Shown: positions 38,276 to 48,105, numbered from the stretch's first letter. The stretch: DNA of 64,000 nucleotides from Rhizobium sp. (GCA_027533385.1 JAPZUE010000018.1:124001-188000), one strand, 5' to 3'. Numbers and translations are program-made. The notes: a model not told the origin generated them from the letters alone.

Positions 38276-39166
38276 ATGCCGCTTATGACGTGCACTGAAA
38301 TTGTTGCCCATCCACTGTTTCCGGCCATCGAAAAGCAGATTGCCCAACATCTTATCGGCATTCACCTGCGCACGCCGCGCATGTCTCGTCTCAAGGCCTC
38401 GCACCGCAAATGGCTGATGACACAGTCTTTGTTTGCGCTAGCATTGCGGCGCAGACCAGACGATCCGCTCTCCGGTTTGACGGCCACACGTTTCGTGGAC
38501 ACCGTCATGCGACTAGGTGCGGCAAGCCGGAACACGGCAACCGGCTATCTCGCAGAACTGGTCGCCTACAAGTTCCTGAAGGACGTTCCCGACGTGCCTG
38601 ACAAGCGGGTCCGGGTGCTCGAACCGACGGAGCTCAGCCTCAACGGATTGAGAAGCTGGTTCAACGGCCACCTCGCCTGCCTTGACCGGCTCGACGGGGG
38701 CAACCGGGAAATGACCTCGCTGGCGGAAGAGAGGATCTTCCTGATAGCCCAGCCCATTGGGGCCGACATCATGATCGGCGACCCGGCCTGGCGTGAACCT
38801 CCGGACTCGATCGGTCACTTCCTCTGGTCCGACCTCGGCGGCATCATCCTGCACGATCTGATCGCAAGGCTCGACAATGTGGATCGCTCGGCTCCCGTGC
38901 ACTCCTGCGGGCCGGTCTCCCTGACTGACTTGAGCGAAACCTATCAGGCATCCACCACCAATCTGAAGCGGATGTTCAAGAAGGCGGAAACGGACGGATT
39001 GCTGCATTGGGAACAACCGCGCCGCCGCGGAAACCTGTTGCTCACGAGCCAGTTCGTGGAGGACTACTTCACCTGGCAGTCGGCGAAGTTTGCTGCGGTG
39101 GACCTCTCCTATCAGCGGGCGCTGGAGGAGTTGGGCATCAAGACGGAAAACTGGGCCGCCGCATAA
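38276..39166 (+). CDS. Putative DNA-binding regulator, winged-helix type
   Basis: A 296-residue protein I cannot place in a family. Near residues 215-260 a possible winged-helix unit appears: SLTDLSETYQASTTNLKRMF (helix-turn-helix) and DGLLHWEQPRRRGNLLL (wing). The N-terminal 200 residues are soluble, rich in Arg and Leu, with no transmembrane segment; RLGAASRNTATGYLAELVAY could be another DNA-contacting helix pair. ATG at 38276 or 38285 are both possible. A palindrome sits over its promoter. Regulator status is inferred. Confidence 0.5.
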   Translation: MPLMTCTEIVAHPLFPAIEKQIAQHLIGIHLRTPRMSRLKASHRKWLMTQSLFALALRRRPDDPLSGLTATRFVDTVMRLGAASRNTATGYLAELVAYKFLKDVPDVPDKRVRVLEPTELSLNGLRSWFNGHLACLDRLDGGNREMTSLAEERIFLIAQPIGADIMIGDPAWREPPDSIGHFLWSDLGGIILHDLIARLDNVDRSAPVHSCGPVSLTDLSETYQASTTNLKRMFKKAETDGLLHWEQPRRRGNLLLTSQFVEDYFTWQSAKFAAVDLSYQRALEELGIKTENWAAA

Positions 39167-39171
39167 CGGCC

Positions 39172-39570
39172 TCAGGTCCTGCCCGCCGGATACTGCGGTC
39201 GGTCATCGTCGATCTCGTAGAAATCGCCTTTGTCAGCACAAAAGATGTGATAGCCGATCGCCAGCCCGCTGGGCTGGTCGAATGCGCCGGCCATGATCGA
39301 CATGTAATCCGTGCCGTCAGCCTGCCAGAAGAGTGCCGAACCGCATGTTCGGCAGAAGCCGCGCCGCGCGGCATCGCTTGCGCGATACCAGCTGACATCG
39401 TCCATGCCCTCCACCTCGAGGCGATCGAGCGACACATTCGTGGCCGCGTAGTAGAGCCCGGTCTGTCGGCGGCATTGCGAACAATGACAGGCAATCACTT
39501 CGCGCAGTTCGCCACGCGTTCTGAAGCGTACTGCCCCACACAGGCAGTGCCCCGTCTTATCGTCGTTCAT
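39172..39570 (-). CDS. GFA family (CENP-V/glutathione-dependent formaldehyde-activating) protein
   Basis: A 132-residue GFA-fold zinc protein. The zinc ligands are seen in HCLCGAVRF, ACHCSQCRRQTG and GFCRTCGSALFW, and the C-terminal IMAGAFDQPSGL is typical. The family takes its name from enzymes once thought to join formaldehyde to glutathione, but most members are of unknown substrate. Length is normal. Ends five bases from the convergent regulator gene. Confidence 0.9.
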   Translation of the reverse strand: MNDDKTGHCLCGAVRFRTRGELREVIACHCSQCRRQTGLYYAATNVSLDRLEVEGMDDVSWYRASDAARRGFCRTCGSALFWQADGTDYMSIMAGAFDQPSGLAIGYHIFCADKGDFYEIDDDRPQYPAGRT

Positions 39571-39589
39571 CTCAACCTCCGAAACGAGA

Positions 39590-39620
39590 ACCGGGCGAGC
39601 CTCACAGAGGCCCGCCCGGT
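39590..39620 (-). terminator. Long hairpin after aroG
   Basis: ACCGGGCG, GCCTC, loop ACA, GAGGC, CGCCCGGT with one mismatch between the two stems. It stands 30 bases past the aroG stop and just before the GFA gene. The T-run after it is poor. Confidence 0.65.
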
Positions 39621-39649
39621 CGTCAAACTCGGAAAGCTAAACTTAAGCT

Positions 39650-41026
39650 TCAGCCGTTTGCAACAAGCATCCGCTTCTCGTCGCGGCCGCTCTTCATCCG
39701 CTCGGCCAGCAGGAAGGCAAGTTCCAGCGCCTGGTCGGCATTGAGACGCGGGTCACAATGCGTGTGGTAACGATCGGCCAGATCGTTGCCAGTCACCGCA
39801 CGCGCGCCGCCCGTGCATTCGGTCACGTCCTTGCCGGTCATCTCGATATGGATGCCGCCCGGATGCGAGCCTTCCGCACGGTGGATCTGGAAGAAGCTTT
39901 CGACTTCCGACAGGATCCGCTCGAAGGGACGGGTCTTGTAGTTGTTGAGCGTGATCGTGTTGCCATGCATCGGATCGCAGGACCACACGACCTTGCGGCC
40001 TTCACGCTCGACGGCGCGCACGAGACGCGGCAGGTGCTCGGCAACCTTGTCGTGACCGAAGCGGCAGATCAGCGTCAGGCGACCGGCCTCGTTCTGCGGG
40101 TTCAGGATGTCGATCAGGTTCAACAGATCGTCTGCCTGCAGCGACGGGCCGCACTTCAGGCCGATCGGGTTCTTGATGCCACGGCAGTATTCGAGGTGCG
40201 CATGGTCGGCCTGACGGGTGCGGTCGCCGATCCAGATCATGTGGCCGGACGTCGCGTACCAATCGCCCGAGGTGGAATCGACGCGCGTCAGCGCTTCTTC
40301 GTAGCCGAGAAGCAGGGCTTCGTGGCTGGTGAAGAAATCGGTCTCGCGCAGACTCGGATTGTTTTCCGAGGTGATGCCCACGGCCTTCATGAAGTCCATG
40401 GTTTCGGAAATGCGGTCGGCGAGCTTGCGGTAGCGCTCGGCCTGCGGGCTGTCCTTGACGAAGCCCAGCATCCACTGGTGCACGTTCTCGAGGTTGGCAT
40501 AGCCACCCATCGCGAAGGCGCGCAGCAGGTTGAGCGTCGCAGCCGACTGGCGATAGGCCATCAGCTGGCGTTCCGGGTTCGGAATGCGGGCTTCCTCGGT
40601 GAACTCGATGCCATTGATGATGTCGCCGCGGTAGCTCGGCAGTTCGACGTCACCGATCTTCTCGATGTCTGACGAACGCGGCTTGGCGAACTGGCCGGCG
40701 ATACGACCGACCTTGACCACCGGCAGCTGCGCACCGAAGGTCAATACGACGGCCATCTGCAGGAAGGCGCGGAAGAAGTCGCGGATATTGTCGGCGCCAT
40801 GCTCGGCAAAGCTCTCGGCGCAATCGCCACCCTGCAGCAGGAAGGCATTGCCTTCCGCGACCTGCGCCAGCGACTTCTTCAGGCGACGGGCTTCACCGGC
40901 AAAGACCAGCGGCGGATAGGTCGAAAGCTGCTGCTCGGCAGCCTTCAATGCGTCGAGGTCCGGATACGCCGGAACCTGCTTGATCGGCTTCTGTCTCCAG
41001 CTGCTCGGGGTCCAATTCTGCGCCAT
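39650..41026 (-). CDS. aroG: Class II 3-deoxy-7-phosphoheptulonate synthase
   Basis: A 458-residue class II DAHP synthase, the first step of aromatic amino acid synthesis, condensing phosphoenolpyruvate with erythrose 4-phosphate. Key parts: [11 protein letters not shown] (metal Cys), [34 protein letters not shown], and [19 protein letters not shown]. Start ATG at 41026 has AGGTGA at a good distance; a GTG nine bases upstream is less likely. Class II (plant-like) enzymes are standard in rhizobia. Confidence 0.96.
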   Translation of the reverse strand: MAQNWTPSSWRQKPIKQVPAYPDLDALKAAEQQLSTYPPLVFAGEARRLKKSLAQVAEGNAFLLQGGDCAESFAEHGADNIRDFFRAFLQMAVVLTFGAQLPVVKVGRIAGQFAKPRSSDIEKIGDVELPSYRGDIINGIEFTEEARIPNPERQLMAYRQSAATLNLLRAFAMGGYANLENVHQWMLGFVKDSPQAERYRKLADRISETMDFMKAVGITSENNPSLRETDFFTSHEALLLGYEEALTRVDSTSGDWYATSGHMIWIGDRTRQADHAHLEYCRGIKNPIGLKCGPSLQADDLLNLIDILNPQNEAGRLTLICRFGHDKVAEHLPRLVRAVEREGRKVVWSCDPMHGNTITLNNYKTRPFERILSEVESFFQIHRAEGSHPGGIHIEMTGKDVTECTGGARAVTGNDLADRYHTHCDPRLNADQALELAFLLAERMKSGRDEKRMLVANG

Positions 41027-41269
41027 GGTCGTCACCTGTTTTACACTACTTGCGGCAACCTCCCGGCCGCATCGGATGGGGGCTTATAAACGGTTAATCA
41101 CCGCTTGGAAAGCCGTAGTTTAGGGACTTTAGGAGGTGCGACGGACACGGGGCAAACATGCTCCGTCACGCAATCGACACCTGCACCACGGACGCGCCAA
41201 CCACCATGCTTGATATGACCTGCACGTAAACGTAAGATCTGATTTGGCATCCGGAACGGGAGGTTCGGC

Positions 41270-42130
41270 TTGGCACTGCATGAGATCGAAAAATCGGAGA
41301 TCCAGTTCGAAACGACGGATCGCTTTCCCCTGCATGGAACGCTTCTGCGCGGCAGTGGGTCCGGCCCGATGGCCCTGATATCCTCGGCGGCGGCCGTCCC
41401 GCGCGGCTTCTATGCCCGCTTTGCAGAGCACCTCGTCAGCCATCACGGGTTTCGCGCCGCCCTCACCTACGACTATCGCGGTGTGGCTTCGTCGCAAGCG
41501 CCCAGAACGTGGAAGCGGCCGATGCTGATGCGCGACTGGGCGCATTTCGACATGCCGGCGGCCTTGCATCGCCTGGAACAGGAAGGCCTCGACCACCCGA
41601 TTGTCGGCGTCGGTCAGTCTTTTGGCGGACAGGTCCTGGCGCTCGGCGGCCGCTCCACCCGCTTCACCAGATATCTGATGATCGCCACCATGACCGGCTA
41701 TTGGGGCAACACGAAGCCGCGCTACCGCGTCTTCGGCCAGATGAACCTGGTCGGCGTGCCGCTCGCCGCCCTCCTCGGCAAGGTACCGGGACAGATCGGG
41801 CTCGGACAGACACTTCCCGGGACCATCTTTCGCGAATGGGCCCGCTGGGGTCGGCACCCCGAATACTTCTTCGCCGATCCCACCATGGATGCCGCCCGGC
41901 GGTTTGCCGAGGTCGAGACGCCGATCCTCGCCATCGGCCTGACGGACGATCCCTGGGGCACACCCAAGGCTCAGCACGCCTTATTGAAATACTACAATCG
42001 CGCCCCGACCGAGATCCGCTGGATTTCACCCGACGAGGCGGGAGCCCCAGTCGGCCACCTCGGCTTCTTCCGCTCGGCCTTCAAGGATACGCTCTGGAAA
42101 CCGGCCATCGAATGGCTGAAGCAGGACTGA
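41270..42130 (+). CDS. Alpha/beta hydrolase, serine aminopeptidase S33-like
   Basis: A 286-residue alpha/beta hydrolase. Nucleophile elbow VGVGQSFGG places Ser117 as catalytic; YDYRGVASSQ follows the oxyanion region; ILAIGLTDDPWGTPKA supplies the acid and GHLGFFRS the histidine. Start is a TTG at 41270 with GGGAGG seven bases upstream; no ATG in frame starts near the fold. Substrate unknown. It stands alone and ends at a 20-base palindrome. Confidence 0.82.
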   Translation: MALHEIEKSEIQFETTDRFPLHGTLLRGSGSGPMALISSAAAVPRGFYARFAEHLVSHHGFRAALTYDYRGVASSQAPRTWKRPMLMRDWAHFDMPAALHRLEQEGLDHPIVGVGQSFGGQVLALGGRSTRFTRYLMIATMTGYWGNTKPRYRVFGQMNLVGVPLAALLGKVPGQIGLGQTLPGTIFREWARWGRHPEYFFADPTMDAARRFAEVETPILAIGLTDDPWGTPKAQHALLKYYNRAPTEIRWISPDEAGAPVGHLGFFRSAFKDTLWKPAIEWLKQD

Positions 42131-42165
42131 TCCACCGCACTGCAGCATGGTTACCCACATGATTC

Positions 42166-42185
42166 ACAGGTCGTTAACGACCTGT
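42166..42185 (+). terminator. Perfect 20-base palindrome after the hydrolase gene
   Basis: ACAGGTCGTTAACGACCTGT followed by CTTTAAG. Arms of eight bases with a TTAA loop. Fits a weak terminator, though a protein site is also possible given full symmetry. Confidence 0.6.
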
Positions 42186-42380
42186 CTTTAAGCAACTCCT
42201 TGCAAAGACATTTCAGCGTGGCAGCATGGACTGCCGACGAACACCGTTGTGGAAGAAGGCGTTCATCGATCCGGTTGCGGCAAGCTTCACGCAAGCCTCG
42301 ACCTCTAACCCGGAGAGCCGGGGGCGTGGATTTGTGTTCGGGAAGCTCCGGCTTCCTGCGTTGATCATGAGGATCGTGTG

Positions 42381-42509
42381 ATGGCGTATGATTGGACTGG
42401 CGTACAAACCCGCAGGAGCCGCAGGCTCCGGATTGCCCTGATATCCCTGATGACCCTCGCCGCACTTTCGGCACCCGTCCTGGGATTTGACCTTCTCTCA
42501 AAGTTCTGA
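42381..42509 (+). CDS. 42-residue putative membrane peptide
   Basis: A short frame: MAYDWTGVQTRRSRRLRIA, then hydrophobic LISLMTLAALSAPVLGF to the stop at 42509. It has a basic amphipathic start and one membrane helix or signal-like segment. GAGG stands eight bases before the ATG and a hairpin terminator follows at 42518. No homologue is recalled. Coding is supported only by this layout; a function is not known. Confidence 0.5.
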   Translation: MAYDWTGVQTRRSRRLRIALISLMTLAALSAPVLGFDLLSKF

Positions 42510-42517
42510 CCGCCGCA

Positions 42518-42537
42518 GCGGGCCCCTATGGGCCCGC
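42518..42537 (+). terminator. Hairpin between the small ORF and gor
   Basis: GCGGGCCC, CTAT, GGGCCCGC then CTTCG. Eight-base all-GC arms; usable on either strand. Confidence 0.65.
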
Positions 42538-42569
42538 CTTCGATATGCGATCTGCGCCGTGGCTGCGGA

Positions 42570-43958
42570 TCAGACCCGCTCGCCGTTCCGGATCCTGTAG
42601 CTCGGATTGTACATGGTCACGAGTTCCTCCGCTGCCGTCGGATGAACGGCCATGGTCCGGTCGAAATCGTCCTTGGTGCAGCCGGCTTTCAGGGTGATGC
42701 CGAGAAGCTGCGCCATTTCTCCTGCGTCGTGACCGAGAATATGCGCACCGACCACCTTGCGGTCTGCGGCATTGACGATCAGCTTCATGATCATCTTCTC
42801 CTGGCGGCCAGACAGCGTCGCCTTCATCGGGCGGAACTGCGCTCGATAGACCTCGATCTCCTCGAATTTCTTGGCCGCCGCCTCCTCTGATAGCCCCACA
42901 GTGCCGATTTCCGGCTGCGAGAATACGGCCGTGGCGATCAAGTCGTGATCCGGAGCGGTCGGGTTGTTCTTGTACTCCGTCTCGATAAAGCACATCGCTT
43001 CATGGATCGCGACCGGTGTCAGCTGCACGCGGTCGGTCACATCACCCAGAGCGAAGATGCTCGGCACATTCGTGCGAGAATATTCATCGACGATGATGGC
43101 GCCCCGCTCATTGGTCTGAACACCGGCGGCTTCCAGACCGAGCCCGGTCGTATTCGGGTCGCGCCCGAGTGCCAGCATCACCTGCTCGACGACAAGGCGG
43201 CCATTGTTCATGGTCTCGACGTCAAGATTGCCGGCCGCCGACTTGGTGACCTTCTGGATATGGTCATGGCAGAGGATACGGATGCCCTTGGCTTCCATCG
43301 CCTCATGCAGGCCACGGCGCATGTCCTGATCGAAGCGGCTGAGGATTTCCGCCCCGCGATAGATCAGCGTCGTCTCGACACCCAGCCCGTGGAAGATATT
43401 GGCGAATTCCACCGCGATATAGCCACCGCCGGCGATCAGGATCGAGCGGGGAAGGCTTTCCAGATGGAAGGCCTCGTTTGAGGAGATGCAGAGCTCATGG
43501 CCCGGCAGGGCGGCGTGCGGATTGGCTGCGCCACCGACCGCCACCACGATCCGCTCGGCGGTCACTTCCTTGCCGCTGGCGACAAGGCGCACACTGTTCG
43601 GCCCGGTCAGGACGGCCCGTGTTTCGAGGATTTCGGCGCCGGCGTTTTCCAGCCCCTTGCGATAGAGCCCCTCGAGCCGCGCAATTTCCTTGTCCTTGGC
43701 CGCAATCAGCGACGGCCAGTCGAACCGGCTTTCGCCGACAGTCCAGCCATAACCGGCAGCGTCCTCGAAATGCTCGTGATACTGAGAAGCGTAGACGAAG
43801 AGCTTCTTCGGCACGCAACCGCGGATGACACAGGTCCCGCCGAAACGATACTCTTCGGCGATCGCCACCTTCTTGCCGAGGGACGCCGCGACCCGCGCGC
43901 TGCGGACCCCACCGGACCCGCCACCGATGACGAAAAGGTCATAATCGAACTGGCTCAT
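42570..43958 (-). CDS. gor: Glutathione-disulfide reductase
   Basis: A 462-residue flavoprotein disulfide reductase keeping glutathione reduced with NADPH. The FAD-binding start VIGGGSGGVRSARVAA, the redox pair Cys43-Cys48 in GGTCVIRGCVPKK, the NADPH site IAGGGYIAVEFANIF, and the C-terminal HPTAAEELVTMYNP with catalytic His are all present. ATG at 43958 has AGGAG seven bases before; the longer frame to 44159 is rejected. Length is standard. Confidence 0.96.
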   Translation of the reverse strand: MSQFDYDLFVIGGGSGGVRSARVAASLGKKVAIAEEYRFGGTCVIRGCVPKKLFVYASQYHEHFEDAAGYGWTVGESRFDWPSLIAAKDKEIARLEGLYRKGLENAGAEILETRAVLTGPNSVRLVASGKEVTAERIVVAVGGAANPHAALPGHELCISSNEAFHLESLPRSILIAGGGYIAVEFANIFHGLGVETTLIYRGAEILSRFDQDMRRGLHEAMEAKGIRILCHDHIQKVTKSAAGNLDVETMNNGRLVVEQVMLALGRDPNTTGLGLEAAGVQTNERGAIIVDEYSRTNVPSIFALGDVTDRVQLTPVAIHEAMCFIETEYKNNPTAPDHDLIATAVFSQPEIGTVGLSEEAAAKKFEEIEVYRAQFRPMKATLSGRQEKMIMKLIVNAADRKVVGAHILGHDAGEMAQLLGITLKAGCTKDDFDRTMAVHPTAAEELVTMYNPSYRIRNGERV

Positions 43959-44029
43959 GGCAAACTCCTGCGCGGTTGGGCTCTCGCTGAAACTGCGCCT
44001 GATATAGGTGGCGCAAGGACCAAAAGAAA

Positions 44030-44051
44030 AGCCCGGTACGATGACCGGGCT
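44030..44051 (-). terminator. Terminator after the DUF2059 gene
   Basis: AGCCCGGT, loop, ACCGGGCT; on the minus strand followed by TTTTCTTTT. Works for the leftward DUF2059/rpiA unit. Confidence 0.9.
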
Positions 44052-44073
44052 CAACAATCCAAAACGGATCGAT

Positions 44074-44610
44074 TTACGGCTTCGGCGCTTCGGCCGGAGC
44101 GGCCGGCTGGACCTCGGCGAGCAGGGCGTCATTGGCCTGCTTTTCCAGATCGCGCGCAATGCCGGCAGTCCAGATGTCGGCAGCCTTCAGCAGTTCGCGG
44201 GTGGCAATCGGACCATCCTTCAGCAACTTCTTGCCGGTTTCGCTGGTGTAGAATGCGGTGATCTGCTGCAGTTCTTCGGCGGTGAATGCCTTGGCGTAGA
44301 CGACGGCGGCTTCCCGCTCGAGATCGGCGCGGCGAGCCGCAAGCTTCAGGGCTTCTTCTTCGACCTTGGCGGAGATGCTGTCCTGCAGGTTCGGATAGGC
44401 CTGGATGAGCTGGGCGGTCAGACGGTCCATGATATTCGGCAGGATCGCATCGAAGCGGTCGGTCACGCCAAGCGCCGTAATCGCGTCGCGCGCCGCCTGC
44501 AGATGTTCGGCCGGCACATCCTGAGCCTTGGCGGAGACCGCACCCAGCATGACGCTACCGGCGATGACGGCGATCGAGGCGAAGCGGCCCATACCCGTAA
44601 AGCTGATCAT
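44074..44610 (-). CDS. Exported DUF2059 family protein
   Basis: A 178-residue protein with a signal peptide (MGRFASIAVIAGSVMLGAVSA, cleavage near AKAQ at about 30). The mature part is helical; FTAEELQQITAFYTSETGKKLL is the DUF2059 signature. The tail is Ala/Pro-rich. Found in many alphaproteobacteria next to rpiA; function unknown. Transcribed together with rpiA, which ends 17 bases upstream of it. Confidence 0.85.
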   Translation of the reverse strand: MISFTGMGRFASIAVIAGSVMLGAVSAKAQDVPAEHLQAARDAITALGVTDRFDAILPNIMDRLTAQLIQAYPNLQDSISAKVEEEALKLAARRADLEREAAVVYAKAFTAEELQQITAFYTSETGKKLLKDGPIATRELLKAADIWTAGIARDLEKQANDALLAEVQPAAPAEAPKP

Positions 44611-44627
44611 GAAATTCTATGCTCCTG

Positions 44628-45329
44628 TTAGTTCTTCGGCTCCATCACCCGCGCACCCGCCGGTCCGGCGATGATCGCAAGCGATGCCAAGTTTATGAAA
44701 AGGCCGTGTTCCACCACGCCGGGGATTTGATTGAGCCGGCTTGCCAGAGCGTCTGCATCAGGAATGCGGCCAAAAGATGCGTCGAGGATCAGGTGTCCGC
44801 CATCCGTCGTGTAGAGGCTCTCGTCGGAATAGGTCCTGAGCTTCATGGCGCCGGTGAGACCGAGCTCCGACGCCAACCGCTCGATGGCAATGCGCGTCGA
44901 TGCCTGTCCGAACGGGTTGATTTCGATCGGCAGCGGGAAGGCGCCGAGGGTGTCGACCAGCTTGGTTTCGTCGGCAATCACGATCATGCGCTCCGAAGCC
45001 GCAGCGACGATCTTTTCGCGCAGAAGCGCACCGCCACCGCCCTTGATCAGGCGGAATTCCGGATCGATTTCGTCAGCGCCGTCGATGGTCAGGTCGAGTT
45101 CTGGCAGCTCGTCGAGCGACTTCAGGGGGACACCGAGTTCCAGGCACAGCCGCGCGGTGCGCTCCGAGGTCGGCACACCCTGAACCTTCAGTCCGCCTGC
45201 GACTTTTTCCGCCAGGAGACGGACGAATTCTTCCGCCGTCGATCCGGTTCCGATCCCAAGACGCATGCCGTCTTCGACATGTTCCAGCGCCGCCGCTGCG
45301 GCCTTGATCTTCATTTCGCGGGCGTCCAT
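44628..45329 (-). CDS. rpiA: Ribose-5-phosphate isomerase A
   Basis: A 233-residue isomerase linking ribulose 5-phosphate and ribose 5-phosphate in the pentose phosphate pathway. Signatures: [27 protein letters not shown] (catalytic Asp), [12 protein letters not shown] (catalytic Glu area in GGGALLREK). Start ATG at 45329; MKIKAAA a few residues on is a less likely start. Likely first gene of a two-gene unit with the DUF2059 protein. Confidence 0.96.
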   Translation of the reverse strand: MDAREMKIKAAAAALEHVEDGMRLGIGTGSTAEEFVRLLAEKVAGGLKVQGVPTSERTARLCLELGVPLKSLDELPELDLTIDGADEIDPEFRLIKGGGGALLREKIVAAASERMIVIADETKLVDTLGAFPLPIEINPFGQASTRIAIERLASELGLTGAMKLRTYSDESLYTTDGGHLILDASFGRIPDADALASRLNQIPGVVEHGLFINLASLAIIAGPAGARVMEPKN

Positions 45330-45475
45330 GCGCCGAATGCTCCCGTCCGTTTCGTTGCAAGCTGTTTACACGCCTCCTCGGTCGAGTAAAAGCCCCGCGC
45401 CGGCATGCAGCGTTGCCTTTTCAGAGGATTTCCCATAACCGGACGACACCGCTGATCAGCCTCGGGAGAACCGTC

Positions 45476-46147
45476 TTGACCGCCACGACCATCGTCTTCG
45501 ACCTAGACGGAACCCTGATCGACACGGCACCCGATCTTGTTGAAAGCCTGAACCACACGATCGCGGCACGCGATCTCGCACCGGTCGGATACGAGGATTT
45601 GACCCATCTCGTCGGCCAGGGAGCGCGCGTGATGATCCAGCGGGCGTTTGCCCTGCGCAATACCCCGCTCGCAGAAGACGACATCCCTGCCCTGCTCGAC
45701 CGCTTCATCGACCATTACCAAGCCGGCATGCCCGGCAAGAGCCGTCCCTATCCCGGTCTGATCGAGGCACTCGACCGGTTGAAGGCCGCCGGCTACAGAC
45801 TTGCGGTCTGCACCAACAAGATGGAGCGGCTCGCGATCCCGCTGATCGACCGGCTGGAGCTTGCATCCTACTTCGCCACTGTGGCCGGCGGCGACACCTT
45901 CGCCTTCCGCAAGCCGGACCCCGCCCATATCCTTGCCACCGTCGAGCGCGCCGGCGGCAAGTCGGACAAGGTCCTGATGATTGGTGACAGCATCAACGAC
46001 ATCCTGGCCGCCCGCAACGGCAGCATTCCCTCGATCGCGGTCCCCTTCGGCTATTCGGATGTCCCCGTCGAGACACTTGGCGCCTCGCATATCATCAGCC
46101 ATTTCGACGAATTGACCGTCGAACTGGTCGAGCGATTGTTGGCCTAA
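45476..46147 (+). CDS. gph: Phosphoglycolate phosphatase, HAD family
   Basis: A 223-residue HAD phosphatase that removes 2-phosphoglycolate. Catalytic DxDGT in VFDLDGTLIDTAP (Asp9, Asp11), second motif VCTNKME with Thr/Asn, Lys in FRKPDPAHI, and MIGDSINDILAA as motif IV. Start is TTG at 45476 with GGGAGA seven bases upstream; the longer frame to 45413 begins before that ribosome site. It diverges from rpiA. Confidence 0.92.
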   Translation: MTATTIVFDLDGTLIDTAPDLVESLNHTIAARDLAPVGYEDLTHLVGQGARVMIQRAFALRNTPLAEDDIPALLDRFIDHYQAGMPGKSRPYPGLIEALDRLKAAGYRLAVCTNKMERLAIPLIDRLELASYFATVAGGDTFAFRKPDPAHILATVERAGGKSDKVLMIGDSINDILAARNGSIPSIAVPFGYSDVPVETLGASHIISHFDELTVELVERLLA

Positions 46148-46166
46148 AAGAAGTCACCAAAACAAA

Positions 46167-46189
46167 ATGGCGGACCGAAGGCCCGCCAT
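46167..46189. terminator. Terminator between gph and the L,D-transpeptidase gene
   Basis: ATGGCGG, nine-base loop, CCGCCAT, flanked by AAAACAAA on the left and CTCTCATCTT on the right. Shared by two convergent genes. Confidence 0.75.
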
Positions 46190-46218
46190 CTCTCATCTTA
46201 GAACTCGACTGAGGATAC

Positions 46219-48105
46219 TCAGACGCGCGGCGCGCGGGCATCCGTCGTGGCCTTGAAGGCCTTGGCCGTGTGATCGTCGCGGCCATAGACATCATCGAAA
46301 TACTCGACCACGCCGTCCTTGTTCGGCCAGGCCGTGAAATAGGACACGTAGACCGGCAGCTTCTGCGGCACCTGCACGGCACGGTTCTGGCCGGACGCGA
46401 TCTGCTTGCCGATGTCTTCAACCGTCGTGCCCATCACAGCCGCCGCCATGACACGCGGCTCCGCCAGGCGCACGCAGCCATGGCTCAGCGCTCGCATGTC
46501 ACGCTTGAAGAAGCTCTTCGACGGCGTGTCATGCATATAGATTGCGTGCTCGTTCGGGAACATGATCTTCAACTCGCCGAGCGCATTGTCGCCACCGGGC
46601 GGCTGGCGAACATCGACCGCATGCGTGACGTTCCAATCGACCTGGCTGGAGGCCACCTTGCGGCCACCATAGGAGACTTCATAGCCAAGGCGATCGAGAT
46701 AGGATGGATCGGCCCTGAGCTTCGGCAGCATCTCGTTGACGATGATCGACTTCGGCACGCCCCAGTAGGGGTTGAATTCGACGGTCTCGATCTGGTCCTG
46801 GAAGAAATAGGTCTGGTTGGCCTTCGAGCCCACCACGACGCGCATCGAAAGCTGTTCCTTGCCTTCGTTGTAATAATAGGCCGTGTAGGCGGGCTGGTTG
46901 ATGAAGACGTAACGCTGGCCGAGATCGGCCGGCAGCCAGCGGATGGCCTCCATGGCCACCTGCAACTTGGCGATCTTCTCGGCATTGCTGTGGCCGGTCA
47001 TTGCGCGGATCGTTGCCGGACCGACGACGCCATCCGGCTTGAGCCCCTTTTCCGTCTGGAAGGCTTCCACAACTGCGACCAATTCGGGTGTGTACTCGGG
47101 CGTTCCGGTATAGGCGGCCAGCGTTGCCGAATGCTGGGTCAGGATCGCTTCCGATGCGACTTGCTTCAGCGCACCGATGACCTGAGCCACCTCGGGCTTG
47201 CTCTGGCCGGGCTTCAGCAGCGTGCCGGGCGTGATGGTGATCGTCTGTGTCTCGGACTGCGCGTCCTCGGCCTTCAGACGCGCAAGCTCGTCCCTGAGGG
47301 CCACGAACTGCGGGCTCTTCGGATCGCGATTGCGCAGATACGCTGCAACATCGGGGCTCATGCGCAGCATGTCGAGCACCGGGGCGATATTCACGCTCTT
47401 GCGCTTGAAGTCGTAATATCCGGATATCCTGTTGGGATCGATCCGCCCGCGCACCGTGTCCTGCGCATAGGTCAGAACCTTGGCCGACAGGGCGACTTCG
47501 AAGGTCATCAGCTCGCGCTGACGCTTTTCCGGGTCGGCGGGATCGGCCGTTTCGGCCGGCATCGCCACGAGGTAGTCATCGGGCGCAAGCCCGACCGTAT
47601 CCGCCGCAGCCAGCGCCGAGAGCATTGCGCGCCCACGCTCGGAAATGCCCTGGTCATCGGTCCAGATCAGTGGCTTGTTCGGATTGCCGTAATAACCCTC
47701 TACCGTCTTCGCGACCTCGTCGGTGGCGCGCACGCTTACCTCGGAGAGGAAGCGCCGTGCACCGAGCACCTCGGGCGAAGCCTGACCCTCGGCAGATCCT
47801 GCCACCGGTTCCGATACCGGCAGCTTGATCGAAATCGCTCGCTGCGCTTCGGGCTTGTAAGTGTAGTAGCGCGGTCCGCTGATCTTCGGCAGCGGCTCCG
47901 GATCGCCCATTTCAAGTCCACCCTGCGCCTGGCTCTCAAGCGAAGCGGGAGCCGCCTCCTGCTTGACCTGGCGTCCCGGGCCGCCCCGGAGAAGATCGAG
48001 AAGCGTGGTCGCGGCAGCCTCGCCCGGCAGGGTTCCGGCAGCAGTAGTCGCGGCAAGCAATGCAGTGACTACGAAATTCCTGTTTCTCGTCATTCTCTGT
48101 TCCAT
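46219..48105 (-). CDS. L,D-transpeptidase, YcbB-like
   Basis: A 628-residue exported L,D-transpeptidase that makes 3-3 peptidoglycan cross-links, the main type at the growing pole in Rhizobiaceae. Signal peptide in the first about 35 residues (VVTALLAATTAAGTLPGEA); helical scaffold; peptidoglycan-binding motif FQTEKGLKPDGVVGPATIRAM; then the YkuD catalytic domain with HDTPSKSFF and SHGCVRL, catalytic Cys544. Start ATG at 48105 or the ATG 12 bases later. Convergent with gph and divergent from fumC. Confidence 0.92.
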   Translation of the reverse strand: MEQRMTRNRNFVVTALLAATTAAGTLPGEAAATTLLDLLRGGPGRQVKQEAAPASLESQAQGGLEMGDPEPLPKISGPRYYTYKPEAQRAISIKLPVSEPVAGSAEGQASPEVLGARRFLSEVSVRATDEVAKTVEGYYGNPNKPLIWTDDQGISERGRAMLSALAAADTVGLAPDDYLVAMPAETADPADPEKRQRELMTFEVALSAKVLTYAQDTVRGRIDPNRISGYYDFKRKSVNIAPVLDMLRMSPDVAAYLRNRDPKSPQFVALRDELARLKAEDAQSETQTITITPGTLLKPGQSKPEVAQVIGALKQVASEAILTQHSATLAAYTGTPEYTPELVAVVEAFQTEKGLKPDGVVGPATIRAMTGHSNAEKIAKLQVAMEAIRWLPADLGQRYVFINQPAYTAYYYNEGKEQLSMRVVVGSKANQTYFFQDQIETVEFNPYWGVPKSIIVNEMLPKLRADPSYLDRLGYEVSYGGRKVASSQVDWNVTHAVDVRQPPGGDNALGELKIMFPNEHAIYMHDTPSKSFFKRDMRALSHGCVRLAEPRVMAAAVMGTTVEDIGKQIASGQNRAVQVPQKLPVYVSYFTAWPNKDGVVEYFDDVYGRDDHTAKAFKATTDARAPRV

